Below, one piece after another: positions 42,846 to 51,088 of a stretch of DNA of 64,000 bases. How positions within the stretch are numbered: the first letter of the stretch is position 1; each line of letters starts with the position of its first letter. The stretch comes from JBMDXK01 sp048594375. Its GTDB lineage: Bacteria > Pseudomonadota > Alphaproteobacteria > Rhizobiales > Methylopilaceae. Under the pieces are notes generated by a model. That model did not search any database. It was not told where the DNA came from and was given only the letters and a program-made list of their open reading frames with translations. The stretch covers positions 33,784-97,783 of the forward strand of contig JBMDXK010000005.1 in NCBI GenBank assembly GCA_048594375.1. Reading direction: 5' to 3'. The position numbers were made by a program, and so were the translations under genes.

Positions 42846-43658
42846 GTGTACGGCTCAATAGACGAGAATACAGCAGCGGAATATGCAGCGATGCATGAAA
42901 ACGGCATCTATGCAGCGCAGCCCTTGAAGAGTGGGCAAGGCGTATTGTCGGCGCGCGGTCTTGCGAAAAGTTACAAGGGTCGTCAAGTTGTTATTGATGT
43001 CAGCCTTTCTGTGCGCCGTGGTGAGGCGGTGGGACTGCTGGGGCCGAACGGTGCGGGTAAAACCACCGTGTTTTACATGATTACGGGTCTTGTACCTGCG
43101 GATCGTGGGCGTATTGAACTTAACGGCCACAATGTAACAGCGCTGCCCATGTATCGGCGGGCTCGGTTGGGCATTGGCTATCTGCCGCAGGAAAGCTCCA
43201 TTTTTCGCGGGCTTTCGGTCGAAGATAACATCAAGGCTGTGCTTGAGGTTGTAGAGCCGAACAAGGCAAAGCGGGAAGAAGAGCTGGAAGCGCTGCTGGA
43301 CGAATTTTCTGTTACCCGCTTGCGCAAGTCGCCCTCGATTGCGCTTTCAGGCGGTGAACGCCGCCGAGTAGAGATTGCGCGCGCCTTGGCCTCCCGTCCT
43401 GATTTTATCTTGTTGGATGAACCCTTTGCGGGTATTGACCCCATCGCGGTGGGCGATATTCAGGTGCTGGTACACCATTTGAAGCAGCGCGGTATTGGCG
43501 TATTGATTACCGACCACAATGTGCGGGAGACCTTAAGCCTCATAGACCGCGCTTATATTATCCATGGCGGCCATGTTTTGATGGAAGGAACCCCTTCCGA
43601 AATTGTTGCCAGTCCTGATGTGCGCCGCCTTTATCTGGGTGAAGAATTTCGTTTGTGA
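42846..43658 (+). CDS. lptB: LPS export ABC transporter ATPase LptB
   Basis: LptB powers LPS extraction from the inner membrane. The 270-residue protein has an N-terminal extension of about 28 residues, then Walker A GPNGAGKTT near residues 66-74, the Q-loop YLPQESSIFRG, signature LSGGERRR, Walker B FILLDEPFAGIDP and the switch DHNVRETL. The start is GTG at 42846, 28 nt after lptA. The gene order rnd-lptC-lptA-lptB is conserved, but rpoN and hpf, which often follow in this class, are missing here; 530 bp of repeats follow instead. Confidence 0.95.
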   Translation: MYGSIDENTAAEYAAMHENGIYAAQPLKSGQGVLSARGLAKSYKGRQVVIDVSLSVRRGEAVGLLGPNGAGKTTVFYMITGLVPADRGRIELNGHNVTALPMYRRARLGIGYLPQESSIFRGLSVEDNIKAVLEVVEPNKAKREEELEALLDEFSVTRLRKSPSIALSGGERRRVEIARALASRPDFILLDEPFAGIDPIAVGDIQVLVHHLKQRGIGVLITDHNVRETLSLIDRAYIIHGGHVLMEGTPSEIVASPDVRRLYLGEEFRL

Positions 43659-43716
43659 GCGCATGCGTTGCTCTACAAAAGCCATGTTTATTGGTGATAG
43701 GCCAGCATAATCTTTT

Positions 43717-43747
43717 TTATAGCCTAAGTCATATAAAATGACTCAAT
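43717..43747 (+). repeat. Family A repeat, copy 5 (left half)
   Basis: TTATAGCCTAAGTC followed by the core ATATAAAATGA matches the left arm and core of the 45-bp element. The right arm is replaced by an ACTCAATT-based hairpin, as if recombined or rebuilt as a terminator. Confidence 0.6.
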
Positions 43748-43782
43748 TTTGAAGAATTGAGGGATTGAGCAATTGAGTTTTT
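43741..43782 (+). terminator. Probable terminator after lptB
   Basis: ACTCAATT at 43741 can pair with AATTGAGT at 43770, followed by a T-run and TCGCC. A competing inner pairing (CTCAATT / AATTGAG at 43752-43760) also exists. It lies 83 nt past the lptB stop. Confidence 0.55.
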
Positions 43783-43864
43783 TCGCCACGCTTTTGTTTG
43801 CGCCAGATGCTCTAAGATTGTGAGAGTAGGAAGGAGCAAACTCTACCTATGCCCATTTTCTTGA

Positions 43865-43893
43865 ATATAGCAGAGATCCCATAAAATGATTAT
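43865..43893 (+). repeat. Family A repeat, copy 6 (partial)
   Basis: TATAGCAGAGAT followed by the core CATAAAATGATTATTT matches the left arm and core with one deleted base; the right arm is lost, but the core now forms a short CATAAAA/TTTTATG hairpin. Confidence 0.5.
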
Positions 43894-44050
43894 TTTATGG
43901 AAGCTCACGGCCAGCGCAGCTAAAACCCCGTAGATACTTCAGCTATCGTCAGACATTCTTCATATCAAACGTCTGAAACTTTAAGTCTAGATCCAAATGA
44001 ATATGGCATCCATAGGATATACTCATTTTGCAGAGCTTGGTTTATAACGT

Positions 44051-44116
44051 AAAAATCATTGCTCTTTCCAATCAGGCGTTAATGAGAATACCTTTTTGGA
44101 AAGTGCAATGATTTTT
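44051..44116 (-). repeat. Long inverted repeat, possible carD terminator
   Basis: Two 21-nt arms (44051-44071 and 44096-44116) are inverted with 20 of 21 positions pairing, around a 24-nt loop. The arms begin AAAAATCATTGC. In carD mRNA the stem ends in a T-run (GATTTTTACG), so termination is plausible. The unusually long arms suggest an element remnant; no second copy was seen in the window. Confidence 0.6.
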
Positions 44117-44189
44117 ATAATATGTTCACCAAGTGTGGTAAGTCAGGTGAAGAGATCGGCTGCCATAGCCCGATCCTAGGAATAAAAAT

Positions 44190-44801
44190 TTAGGCTGCTT
44201 CTGCTTCTGTCGTCTCTGATGATTTATCCGTAGTAGGAATTTCTTTAACTTCAGCGGTAGCTGCTTTGTTAATGCGACGTGGGCCTTTGGAAAGAGCATT
44301 TTCAATCATCCGCACAGCTTCACTTTCTGTGATGTCATGGATGGCAATTAATTCCCGAGCCATGCGATCCAGAGAAGCTTCATAAAGCTGACGTTCGCTG
44401 TAAGATTGTTCTGGCTCTAGATCAGAACGGTATAAATCACGTACAACTTCTGCCAATGCGATAACGTCACCGGAGTTGATTTTGGCTTCATATTCCTGTG
44501 CGCGACGGCTCCACATGGTGCGTTTTACTTTGGCGCGGCTTTTGAGGGTATCCATTGCTTTGCCAATAAGATCAGAATCCGCCAGACTTCGCATTCCAGC
44601 GCTTGCTGCTTTCGCTGTAGGTACGCGCAAGGTCATCTTATCTTTTTCAAATGTAATAACATATAGTTCCAGTTTATAGCCTGCAACTTCCTGCTCTTCA
44701 ATTGCAATAATCTGACCGACGCCATGCGCCGGGTACACGATGTACTCATGAGCCTTGAATGCTTTAGGCGAAGACATCTTTTTAGTGGCAGGTATTGTCA
44801 T
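44190..44801 (-). CDS. carD: CarD-family RNA polymerase-binding regulator
   Basis: CarD/CdnL proteins bind the RNA polymerase beta subunit through a Tudor-like domain and stabilise open promoter complexes. The 203-residue protein has the N-terminal interaction domain (about 10-70; EYIVYPAHGVGQIIAIEE) and a helical DNA-contact domain (about 80-165; WSRRAQEYEAKINSGD, DLYRSDLEPEQSYSERQLYE). A low-complexity Thr/Glu/Ala tail closes it. Either the ATG at 44801 or a second methionine at residue 9 (MSSPKAF) could be the start. It is flanked by two unusually long non-coding regions. Confidence 0.93.
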   Translation of the reverse strand: MTIPATKKMSSPKAFKAHEYIVYPAHGVGQIIAIEEQEVAGYKLELYVITFEKDKMTLRVPTAKAASAGMRSLADSDLIGKAMDTLKSRAKVKRTMWSRRAQEYEAKINSGDVIALAEVVRDLYRSDLEPEQSYSERQLYEASLDRMARELIAIHDITESEAVRMIENALSKGPRRINKAATAEVKEIPTTDKSSETTEAEAA

Positions 44802-45374
44802 TGTAGGGGAAGCTCCATCGTTTAAACTATTACACGTCAGATTGATTTCAATCTAATGGTAAGGGGCTGGATGCATTTGGAAAAAGGATATTAACAAAAT
44901 ATTATGCATCTCCATTACCGTTCGCGCAGAACTTTATCCTTGCTGCACCGCTATCCAATCAGAACGCAGCGCGGAATACTCATCTTTTATTCGGAAAAAC
45001 GCTAAAGGGAGAAGCGATTATTCTTGAACAAGCGTGTATTCATTATATTAATTTAACTTATACCACATACTTGACGAATAAGCAAATGTTTTGACAAAGA
45101 ATCGTTATAACGACTCGCGTCAACATCTTGCTTTTATTCATAACTTCGATCTTTTTTATAAATATCGTCAAAATATTATGATTTGTGTCAATAATCATAA
45201 CGGTGTAATTCTTTGGATTTAAATAATTTTTACATAGAATTTTATCTTTGTAAGAGTCTCTTGTCGTTTTTATATTTGGAGACTTTATCGCGTAAATTAT
45301 ATTTTTAATTTATTTTAAGGGATGAGCAAATATTTTTGCAGTATTGCATCTGCTCTATTCTTTGTTGGTTGTAG

Positions 45375-45413
45375 AAAAAAATAATAAAAGCGGAGGCTGT
45401 GAAGCTCCGCTTT
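45375..45413 (-). terminator. Rho-independent terminator after NAD-GDH
   Basis: On the minus strand AAAGCGGAG pairs perfectly with CTCCGCTTT (9-nt loop) and is followed by ATTATTTTTTT. It lies 130 nt past the gdh stop, beyond a family B repeat. Confidence 0.8.
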
Positions 45414-45455
45414 GTAAAGATATGCTTTTTCACCATGAATGGTTTTTGGGATCAT

Positions 45456-45503
45456 ATTTATAGCGAACGAATGGTAAAATGATGCCGTATGTTCGCTATA
45501 AAT
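45456..45503 (+). repeat. Palindromic repeat, family B, copy 2
   Basis: Perfect 13-bp arms ATTTATAGCGAAC / GTTCGCTATAAAT enclose a 22-nt loop containing GGTAAAATGATGCC. The TAAAATGAT part recalls the family A core, so the two families may be related. It lies 38 nt past the NAD-GDH stop. Confidence 0.75.
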
Positions 45504-45540
45504 CGTTGTTTTTCCGCAGCGCTTTTATACTGTCGCGTGG

Positions 45541-48500
45541 TTACACTGGTGAGCGTGCCAGATCACCCAACAGATTGGCCACAACAGTCAGCTTAGCCAA
45601 TGTGAGGCCGGATGCTACAATATCACGCACAGTGTTTTGTACGCGGGCGACTTCAGGACGCGCCGCGGCCCATGCTTCAACGGCTTCTGCACCCACTCCG
45701 TTTGCAGTGGTGATGCGGGAGACAAGAGCACGTTCTGCGCTTTCAATCTGATCGATGGCACGGTCCAGAGCCAGCCGTTCATAGTAATCCGCTATCTGGA
45801 TAGAGCGGGCAGCCAGACGGATGCGCTCCAGAGCCAGCGTATCGTTTACAGCAAACAGAGTTGCAGCAATATCGGAAGCCTCCCGACCTGCTGTCTCTGA
45901 AGTCAGCACAATATCCGGTGCAGCAACAAGGTTGGGCAGCGATGCCAGCCACAAGGCAAGATTTGCAGGAACGTTTTGCGCCACAAGCTCTGAGGTGCGT
46001 TGATCCAGTACAGCTTTGGCAGCTTCGCCCAATGTAACAGGCAGGCTTTCACGAATAGCATCTACTCCGCGCTGGAAGCGCAATGCAACATTTTCAAGAC
46101 CCGCTCTCAAATCCACATTGCGCAAGAACCAGACAATCCGCGAAAGCGTGAGATCCTGAATCCATGCGTAGAGTTTAAGCTGTACTTCGCCGGGAATTTT
46201 TGTATCCAGCGCGTCAATTGCCGCATGGAGTTCAGCCAGACGGTAGGCATCCCGTACCATTGCAAAGGCTGCGGCAATATCGGCAACATCCGCACCTGTC
46301 TGATCGACCAGACGCACCACAAAGGATGGCCCACCGCGATTTATCATGGAATTTGCAAGGATGGTTGCGATGATTTCACGGCGCAGACGATGTCCCTGAA
46401 TTGCATCGGGGAAGCGCTCCTGCATTTCTTTAGGGAAATAACGTGCCAGTTCACGCCCCAGATAAGGATCATCCGGCACTGTGGAGGCTAACAAATCATC
46501 AAACAATGTGATTTTTGCATAAGCCAACAGCACCGCAAGTTCTGGACGGGTGAGAGACTGGTTTGTGCGAATACGTTCGGCAATCGTTGCATCCTCAGGG
46601 AGATATTCAACGGCTCTATCCAGCAATTCACGCGTTTCCAGTGATTGCATGAGGCGTTGTTCAAAGCCAATATCTTCAATACCGCGCCGCTCTGCCAGTG
46701 AAAGTGCCAAAGTTTGCTGATAATTGTTGCGCAGTACAAGATGTGCGACTTCATCCGTCATGCTGGCAAGCAGCACATTGCGTTCTTCTTTGGTCAGGCG
46801 GCCATCATTAACCGGCGTTGTCAGGGCAATTTTGATATTCACCTCAACGTCAGAGGAATTTACACCGGCGGAGTTATCAATCGCATCGGTATTGATTTTC
46901 CCCCCATTGGCTGCAAATTCAATGCGGCCACGCTGGGTTGCTCCGAGGTTTGCCCCTTCGCCAATAACGCGGCAACGCAATGCGGAACCTGTCACACGAA
47001 TGGAGTCATTGGCACGATCACCCACTTGATCGTCACTTTCCGCCTGAGAGCGGATATAGGTGCCAATACCGCCAAACCACAAGAGATCCACAGGCAAGCG
47101 CAGAATGGCCGACATAACAAGCTGCGGCGTGGCTGTTGCCGTGGTTATGCCAAGAAGTTGCTGGATTTCCGGCGTGAGAGTAATGGATTTTGCAGCGCGT
47201 GAGAATATACCACCACCTTTGGAAATCAAGGTTTTGTCGTAATCCTGCCAGGAAGAGCGGGGCAAGGCAAACAAGCGTTTGCGCTCTTCAAAGCTGCGTA
47301 CTTCATCCGGAGTCGGATCAATGAAAATATCACGATGATCGAACGCGGCCACAAGGCGGGTTTGGTGCGAAAGCAGCATACCGTTGCCGAACACGTCGCC
47401 AGACATATCGCCTACACCGGCTGCGGTGAATGGAGTTGTCTGGATATCAATGTCCATTTCACGGAAATGGCGTTTAACCGCTTCCCATGCACCGCGAGCA
47501 GTAATGCCCATTTTTTTATGGTCATAACCGACGGAACCGCCGGAGGCAAAGGCATCATCCAGCCAGAAGCCGTGTTCTGCGGCAAGACCGTTGGCCACAT
47601 CGGAAAACGTTGCGGTTCCTTTATCCGCAGCAACCACCAGATAAGGGTCATTATCATCGTGACGCACAACATGGTCAGGATGCACTAAAGCATCGCCCTG
47701 AAGATTGTCGGTGACTTCCAGCAGTGCATTGATAAATACTTTGTAAGAAGCAGTGCCTTCTTCAAAAATAGCTTCGCGCGGGCCAGCCGGCAGATGCTTT
47801 GGTACAAAGCCGCCTTTTGCACCAACAGGCACGATCACGGCGTTTTTCACTTGCTGTGCTTTAACCAGCCCCAGCACTTCTGTGCGGAAGTCCTGCGGAC
47901 GGTCTGACCAGCGCAAGCCTCCACGCGCTACTTTTCCAAAGCGCAGATGCACCCCTTCAACGCGCGGCGAATAAACAAAAATTTCGTACAAAGGACGCGG
48001 AGCAGGCAGTGCCTCAATTTTACGGCTCTGCATTTTGAATGCAATTGTATCGCGGAAACTTCCGTCGGGATTCTTTTGATAGAAATTGGTGCGCACAGTG
48101 GCCTGGATCAGATTGACGAAGCGCCGTAAAATTCTGTCTTCATCAAGTGATTCCACATTACCAAGAGCATTTTCAATATCTTCCAGCAGTACTGATTCGT
48201 TTTGTGCGCGCGCATCAGCGGAAATTTCCGGTGCAGGCACGAAACGCGCATGAAACAGTTCAGCGATTTTTGCTGAAATAGCCGCATGTTTCACCAAAAC
48301 GCCCCACATATAATCCTGTGAGAACGGTATCAGAGCTTGGCGCAAATAGCGGGAAATCGCGCGCAGTACGGCGATATCCCGCCATCCGAGATCCGCTTCC
48401 AGAGCCAGCGCATTGTAACCATCGTTTTCTGCGTGTCCTTTAACCACGGCAATGAACAATGCGGTCAGTTCTTTGATAGAGCGCTCCAGATTAATGGATC

Positions 48501-50388
48501 CTCCATGAGAACGCTCCAGAGTCATGTCATGGATCCAGACGATTCCGGTTTCTTCACGGCTGGGATCAAGACGGTATGTGCGTTCGTTGATGGCTTTAAA
48601 GCCCATATTTTCCAGCACCGGCACCCGTTCAGACAGGGGGATTGGACGCACAAAAGATAATATTTTCAAGGAAATGCGGAATTCTGTATCTCTCGGCCGC
48701 CGGTAGAACTGAATAGCCAAAGAATTATCAGCACCCAGATTTTCCAGCGCTACAAGATCGTCAACAGCGGCTTCCGGCGTAAAGGCGTCCTGATAGCCTA
48801 AGGGGAATAATTTTGTGTAACGCTGTGCCAGTTCGCGGGTTTTGCGACCATTGAACTTTCCGCTCAGCGCTGACTTGAGACGGTCATCCCAAGTCTGCAC
48901 GAGTGCTGCGGTATCTGCCTCCAACTCCTCGCGGGGGATGTCAGGGATAGCTTCACGTTTGTCGTGCGCAATAATATAATGTGTGCGCGCCAGTGCTGTA
49001 TCGGTAAAGCTGGTTGATGATGTTGAAACGCGTCCATCATACACCCGTGCCAGATAATTTCCTACCCGAATGCGCACGTCCGAGGTGTATTTATCGCGCG
49101 GCATAAACACCATAACGGAGACAAAGCGATTAAATTCGTCAATGCGTGGCAGCACGCGAACGCGGGGGCGCTCATACAGATTAACCGTCTCCATGGAGAA
49201 ATCATAGAGAATATTAGGATCAATCTGGAACAGGTCATCACGCGGATGGTTTTCCAGAATATTGGCCAGTTCTTTACCGGAATGGCTGTCATGGTCAAAT
49301 CCTGCGCGGCGCTCAACCAGATTGATTTTGCGGCGCAAAAACGGAATGGAGCGTGCTGTGCGCGTATAGGCCGTTGACGTGAACAGACCCACAAGGCGCA
49401 ATTCACCCGTTAAAGTGCCGGATTTATCAAACAATTTTATGCCGATATAATCCAGATGTGAACGGCGATGCACCCGCGAACGCAAGCTGGCCTTGGTAAC
49501 AATCAATGGCACAGGCTCATGCAAAAAGGCGCTGACTTCTGAAGTCATGACCATGAAATCGCTGCCTTCGCGCAGCATTCTTACATCCGGATTGCGCAAA
49601 ATGCCCAGATTGGTTTCAGGTTTTGGTTCAAGACGATCACCATCCTCCCCGCGAACGTAGGCATATTCACGAACGCCAAGGAAGGTAAAGTTATTTTCGA
49701 TCAGCCATTGAAGAAAGGCATTGGCTTCCGATACTTCTTCTTGCGGCAAAGGGGGAGGGGAATTTTTGAAATTCTCCACCACGTCCTCAACCCGCTTGAG
49801 CATAATCTTCCAATCGGTCGTGGCATAGCGGACATCGGCCAGAACGAGATCCAGTGCGGCAAGCAGATCATGACGCGCATCCTCTGAATCAATCCGTTCG
49901 AGATGAATATGGATCAAACTTTCGCGGGCTGTTCCTTCGGCATCCGCACGGTTGGCTTCACCGGTGAAGTTTGTCAAAGCACCTGCGGGATCACGGGAAA
50001 GCGCCATAATAGGATGGACGATCAGGCGGATTTCACAATTGCGCTCATTGAGTTCGTTCAGTGTAGAATCCACAAGGAACGGCATATCGTCATTAACGAT
50101 TTCAACAATGGTAATATCGGGATCGTTTTTGTCCGTAAATTCAGGATTATAAACGCGGATGTTATGAGAGCCATTACGGCGTTCTTGCAGATGCACCCAT
50201 GCTTCCTGCGCCAGCAATGTGAGCGCTTGTTCTGAAAGCAGCGCCAGATCATCCGGTGCAGCATGTGCAAAAAGGGCATTTACAAATCCTGATGGAATAC
50301 CATTTTCTGATTTGTTGATGCGCTCTGAAACGTTCTCAATCTGAACGCGCCGCTTTGTTTCACCAAATGCTGGCATTTTCTTCTCCAA
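45541..50388 (-). CDS. NAD-specific glutamate dehydrogenase, large (GdhB/L-180) type
   Basis: A 1615-residue enzyme of the about 180-kDa class that deaminates glutamate to 2-oxoglutarate with NAD, feeding carbon into the citric acid cycle. The N-terminal half is regulatory, with ACT-like folds (about 1-650). The catalytic domain shows FGKVARGGLRWSDRPQDFRTE, given in outline, then VPVGAKGGFV with the catalytic lysine, and GDMSGDVFGNG and RVIGEGANLG further on. A C-terminal helical region (about 1200-1615) completes it. The length is normal. A second methionine at codon 5 (MPAFGE) could be the start. It is monocistronic, bounded by its own terminator. Confidence 0.96.
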   Translation of the reverse strand: MEKKMPAFGETKRRVQIENVSERINKSENGIPSGFVNALFAHAAPDDLALLSEQALTLLAQEAWVHLQERRNGSHNIRVYNPEFTDKNDPDITIVEIVNDDMPFLVDSTLNELNERNCEIRLIVHPIMALSRDPAGALTNFTGEANRADAEGTARESLIHIHLERIDSEDARHDLLAALDLVLADVRYATTDWKIMLKRVEDVVENFKNSPPPLPQEEVSEANAFLQWLIENNFTFLGVREYAYVRGEDGDRLEPKPETNLGILRNPDVRMLREGSDFMVMTSEVSAFLHEPVPLIVTKASLRSRVHRRSHLDYIGIKLFDKSGTLTGELRLVGLFTSTAYTRTARSIPFLRRKINLVERRAGFDHDSHSGKELANILENHPRDDLFQIDPNILYDFSMETVNLYERPRVRVLPRIDEFNRFVSVMVFMPRDKYTSDVRIRVGNYLARVYDGRVSTSSTSFTDTALARTHYIIAHDKREAIPDIPREELEADTAALVQTWDDRLKSALSGKFNGRKTRELAQRYTKLFPLGYQDAFTPEAAVDDLVALENLGADNSLAIQFYRRPRDTEFRISLKILSFVRPIPLSERVPVLENMGFKAINERTYRLDPSREETGIVWIHDMTLERSHGGSINLERSIKELTALFIAVVKGHAENDGYNALALEADLGWRDIAVLRAISRYLRQALIPFSQDYMWGVLVKHAAISAKIAELFHARFVPAPEISADARAQNESVLLEDIENALGNVESLDEDRILRRFVNLIQATVRTNFYQKNPDGSFRDTIAFKMQSRKIEALPAPRPLYEIFVYSPRVEGVHLRFGKVARGGLRWSDRPQDFRTEVLGLVKAQQVKNAVIVPVGAKGGFVPKHLPAGPREAIFEEGTASYKVFINALLEVTDNLQGDALVHPDHVVRHDDNDPYLVVAADKGTATFSDVANGLAAEHGFWLDDAFASGGSVGYDHKKMGITARGAWEAVKRHFREMDIDIQTTPFTAAGVGDMSGDVFGNGMLLSHQTRLVAAFDHRDIFIDPTPDEVRSFEERKRLFALPRSSWQDYDKTLISKGGGIFSRAAKSITLTPEIQQLLGITTATATPQLVMSAILRLPVDLLWFGGIGTYIRSQAESDDQVGDRANDSIRVTGSALRCRVIGEGANLGATQRGRIEFAANGGKINTDAIDNSAGVNSSDVEVNIKIALTTPVNDGRLTKEERNVLLASMTDEVAHLVLRNNYQQTLALSLAERRGIEDIGFEQRLMQSLETRELLDRAVEYLPEDATIAERIRTNQSLTRPELAVLLAYAKITLFDDLLASTVPDDPYLGRELARYFPKEMQERFPDAIQGHRLRREIIATILANSMINRGGPSFVVRLVDQTGADVADIAAAFAMVRDAYRLAELHAAIDALDTKIPGEVQLKLYAWIQDLTLSRIVWFLRNVDLRAGLENVALRFQRGVDAIRESLPVTLGEAAKAVLDQRTSELVAQNVPANLALWLASLPNLVAAPDIVLTSETAGREASDIAATLFAVNDTLALERIRLAARSIQIADYYERLALDRAIDQIESAERALVSRITTANGVGAEAVEAWAAARPEVARVQNTVRDIVASGLTLAKLTVVANLLGDLARSPV

Positions 50389-50557
50389 AGAATAAACATA
50401 CGCAAAGAAGTAGAACCGTTCTGGTTAAAACGTTCTTACCAGAAAGGCTCTAAATTTTCTTTTTCCCGCATTTTACTGCGCGGTTAAACCTTGGAATAGG
50501 GTTGTAGCCTGTGCTGGCAAATTTTGCTAGTGCGTAACACAAGTGTAACGGTTTGTT

Positions 50558-51085
50558 TCAGGCGTCTGAATGTGATGTGTGGGGATTGTTTTTAGAAATG
50601 TCCTGCGCATCATGCTTTTGCCGTATTGATTTTTCGGCAATTGGCCTTCCGGCAATCAGCCAATAGGCAAGCCCTGCACTCAAGCCAGCGGCAAGGGTTT
50701 CCAATGGCGTTATGCGCAGCAATTCTCTAAAATCCAGCCAAGCAAGTTCATAAGGCACTTCAAGGTTCATTTCCTGCATTCTTTGCACGGCAAGAGAAAG
50801 CGTAAAGGCGATGCACGCTCCTATTATTGCATAGCCGGCCCATGCGCGCATGAGCAGTATTTCACAAACAATAATCGCAAGAGAAGCAAGGGGAAAAGCC
50901 ATTGTTCCCACAACAAAAAATACAACAAACCATTGCGATACAAGAAACACTGTATCCGCATCACTCATCCCGCTATCGCGCAGGAGCGGAAGCCATTGCG
51001 GCAGAACAATCACAGTAGAAGCTGCTGCTATGGCGAGAATAAAACCCAAGGTCACAAGAATGAGGCGTCCAAGAACATAACCCAT
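50558..51085 (-). CDS. Hypothetical multi-pass membrane protein
   Basis: I do not recognise the family. The 175-residue protein has about four hydrophobic segments (around 5-30, 48-77, 78-102 and 130-147) and a hydrophilic charged C-terminal tail rich in Lys, Asp and Ser. It starts 3 nt after the stop of rlmN on the same strand, so the two are likely co-transcribed. Coding character and the tight spacing support a real gene; no function is proposed. Confidence 0.75.
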   Translation of the reverse strand: MGYVLGRLILVTLGFILAIAAASTVIVLPQWLPLLRDSGMSDADTVFLVSQWFVVFFVVGTMAFPLASLAIIVCEILLMRAWAGYAIIGACIAFTLSLAVQRMQEMNLEVPYELAWLDFRELLRITPLETLAAGLSAGLAYWLIAGRPIAEKSIRQKHDAQDISKNNPHTSHSDA

Positions 51086-51088
51086 GGC

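Larger units (their letters stand above)
43659..44189. other. Repeat-rich region between convergent lptB and carD
   Basis: A 531-bp stretch with no credible gene. It holds a terminator-like hairpin (43741-43782), two partial family A repeats (43717, 43865) and a long inverted repeat (44051-44116). Confidence 0.6.
44802..45540. other. Long AT-rich region upstream of carD
   Basis: A 739-bp region with no open frame that looks coding. It contains the perfect 12-bp palindrome TCGTTATAACGA (45102-45113), an inverted repeat TTATGATT-N9-AATCATAA (45176-45200), the glutamate dehydrogenase terminator (45375-45413) and a family B repeat (45456-45503). The carD promoter must lie in its left part. An unannotated small RNA cannot be excluded. 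Confidence 0.5.

Noticed and set aside
46000..46491. 163-codon frame antisense to NAD-GDH
   Set aside because: Lies wholly within conserved GDH coding sequence and has shadow-type composition.
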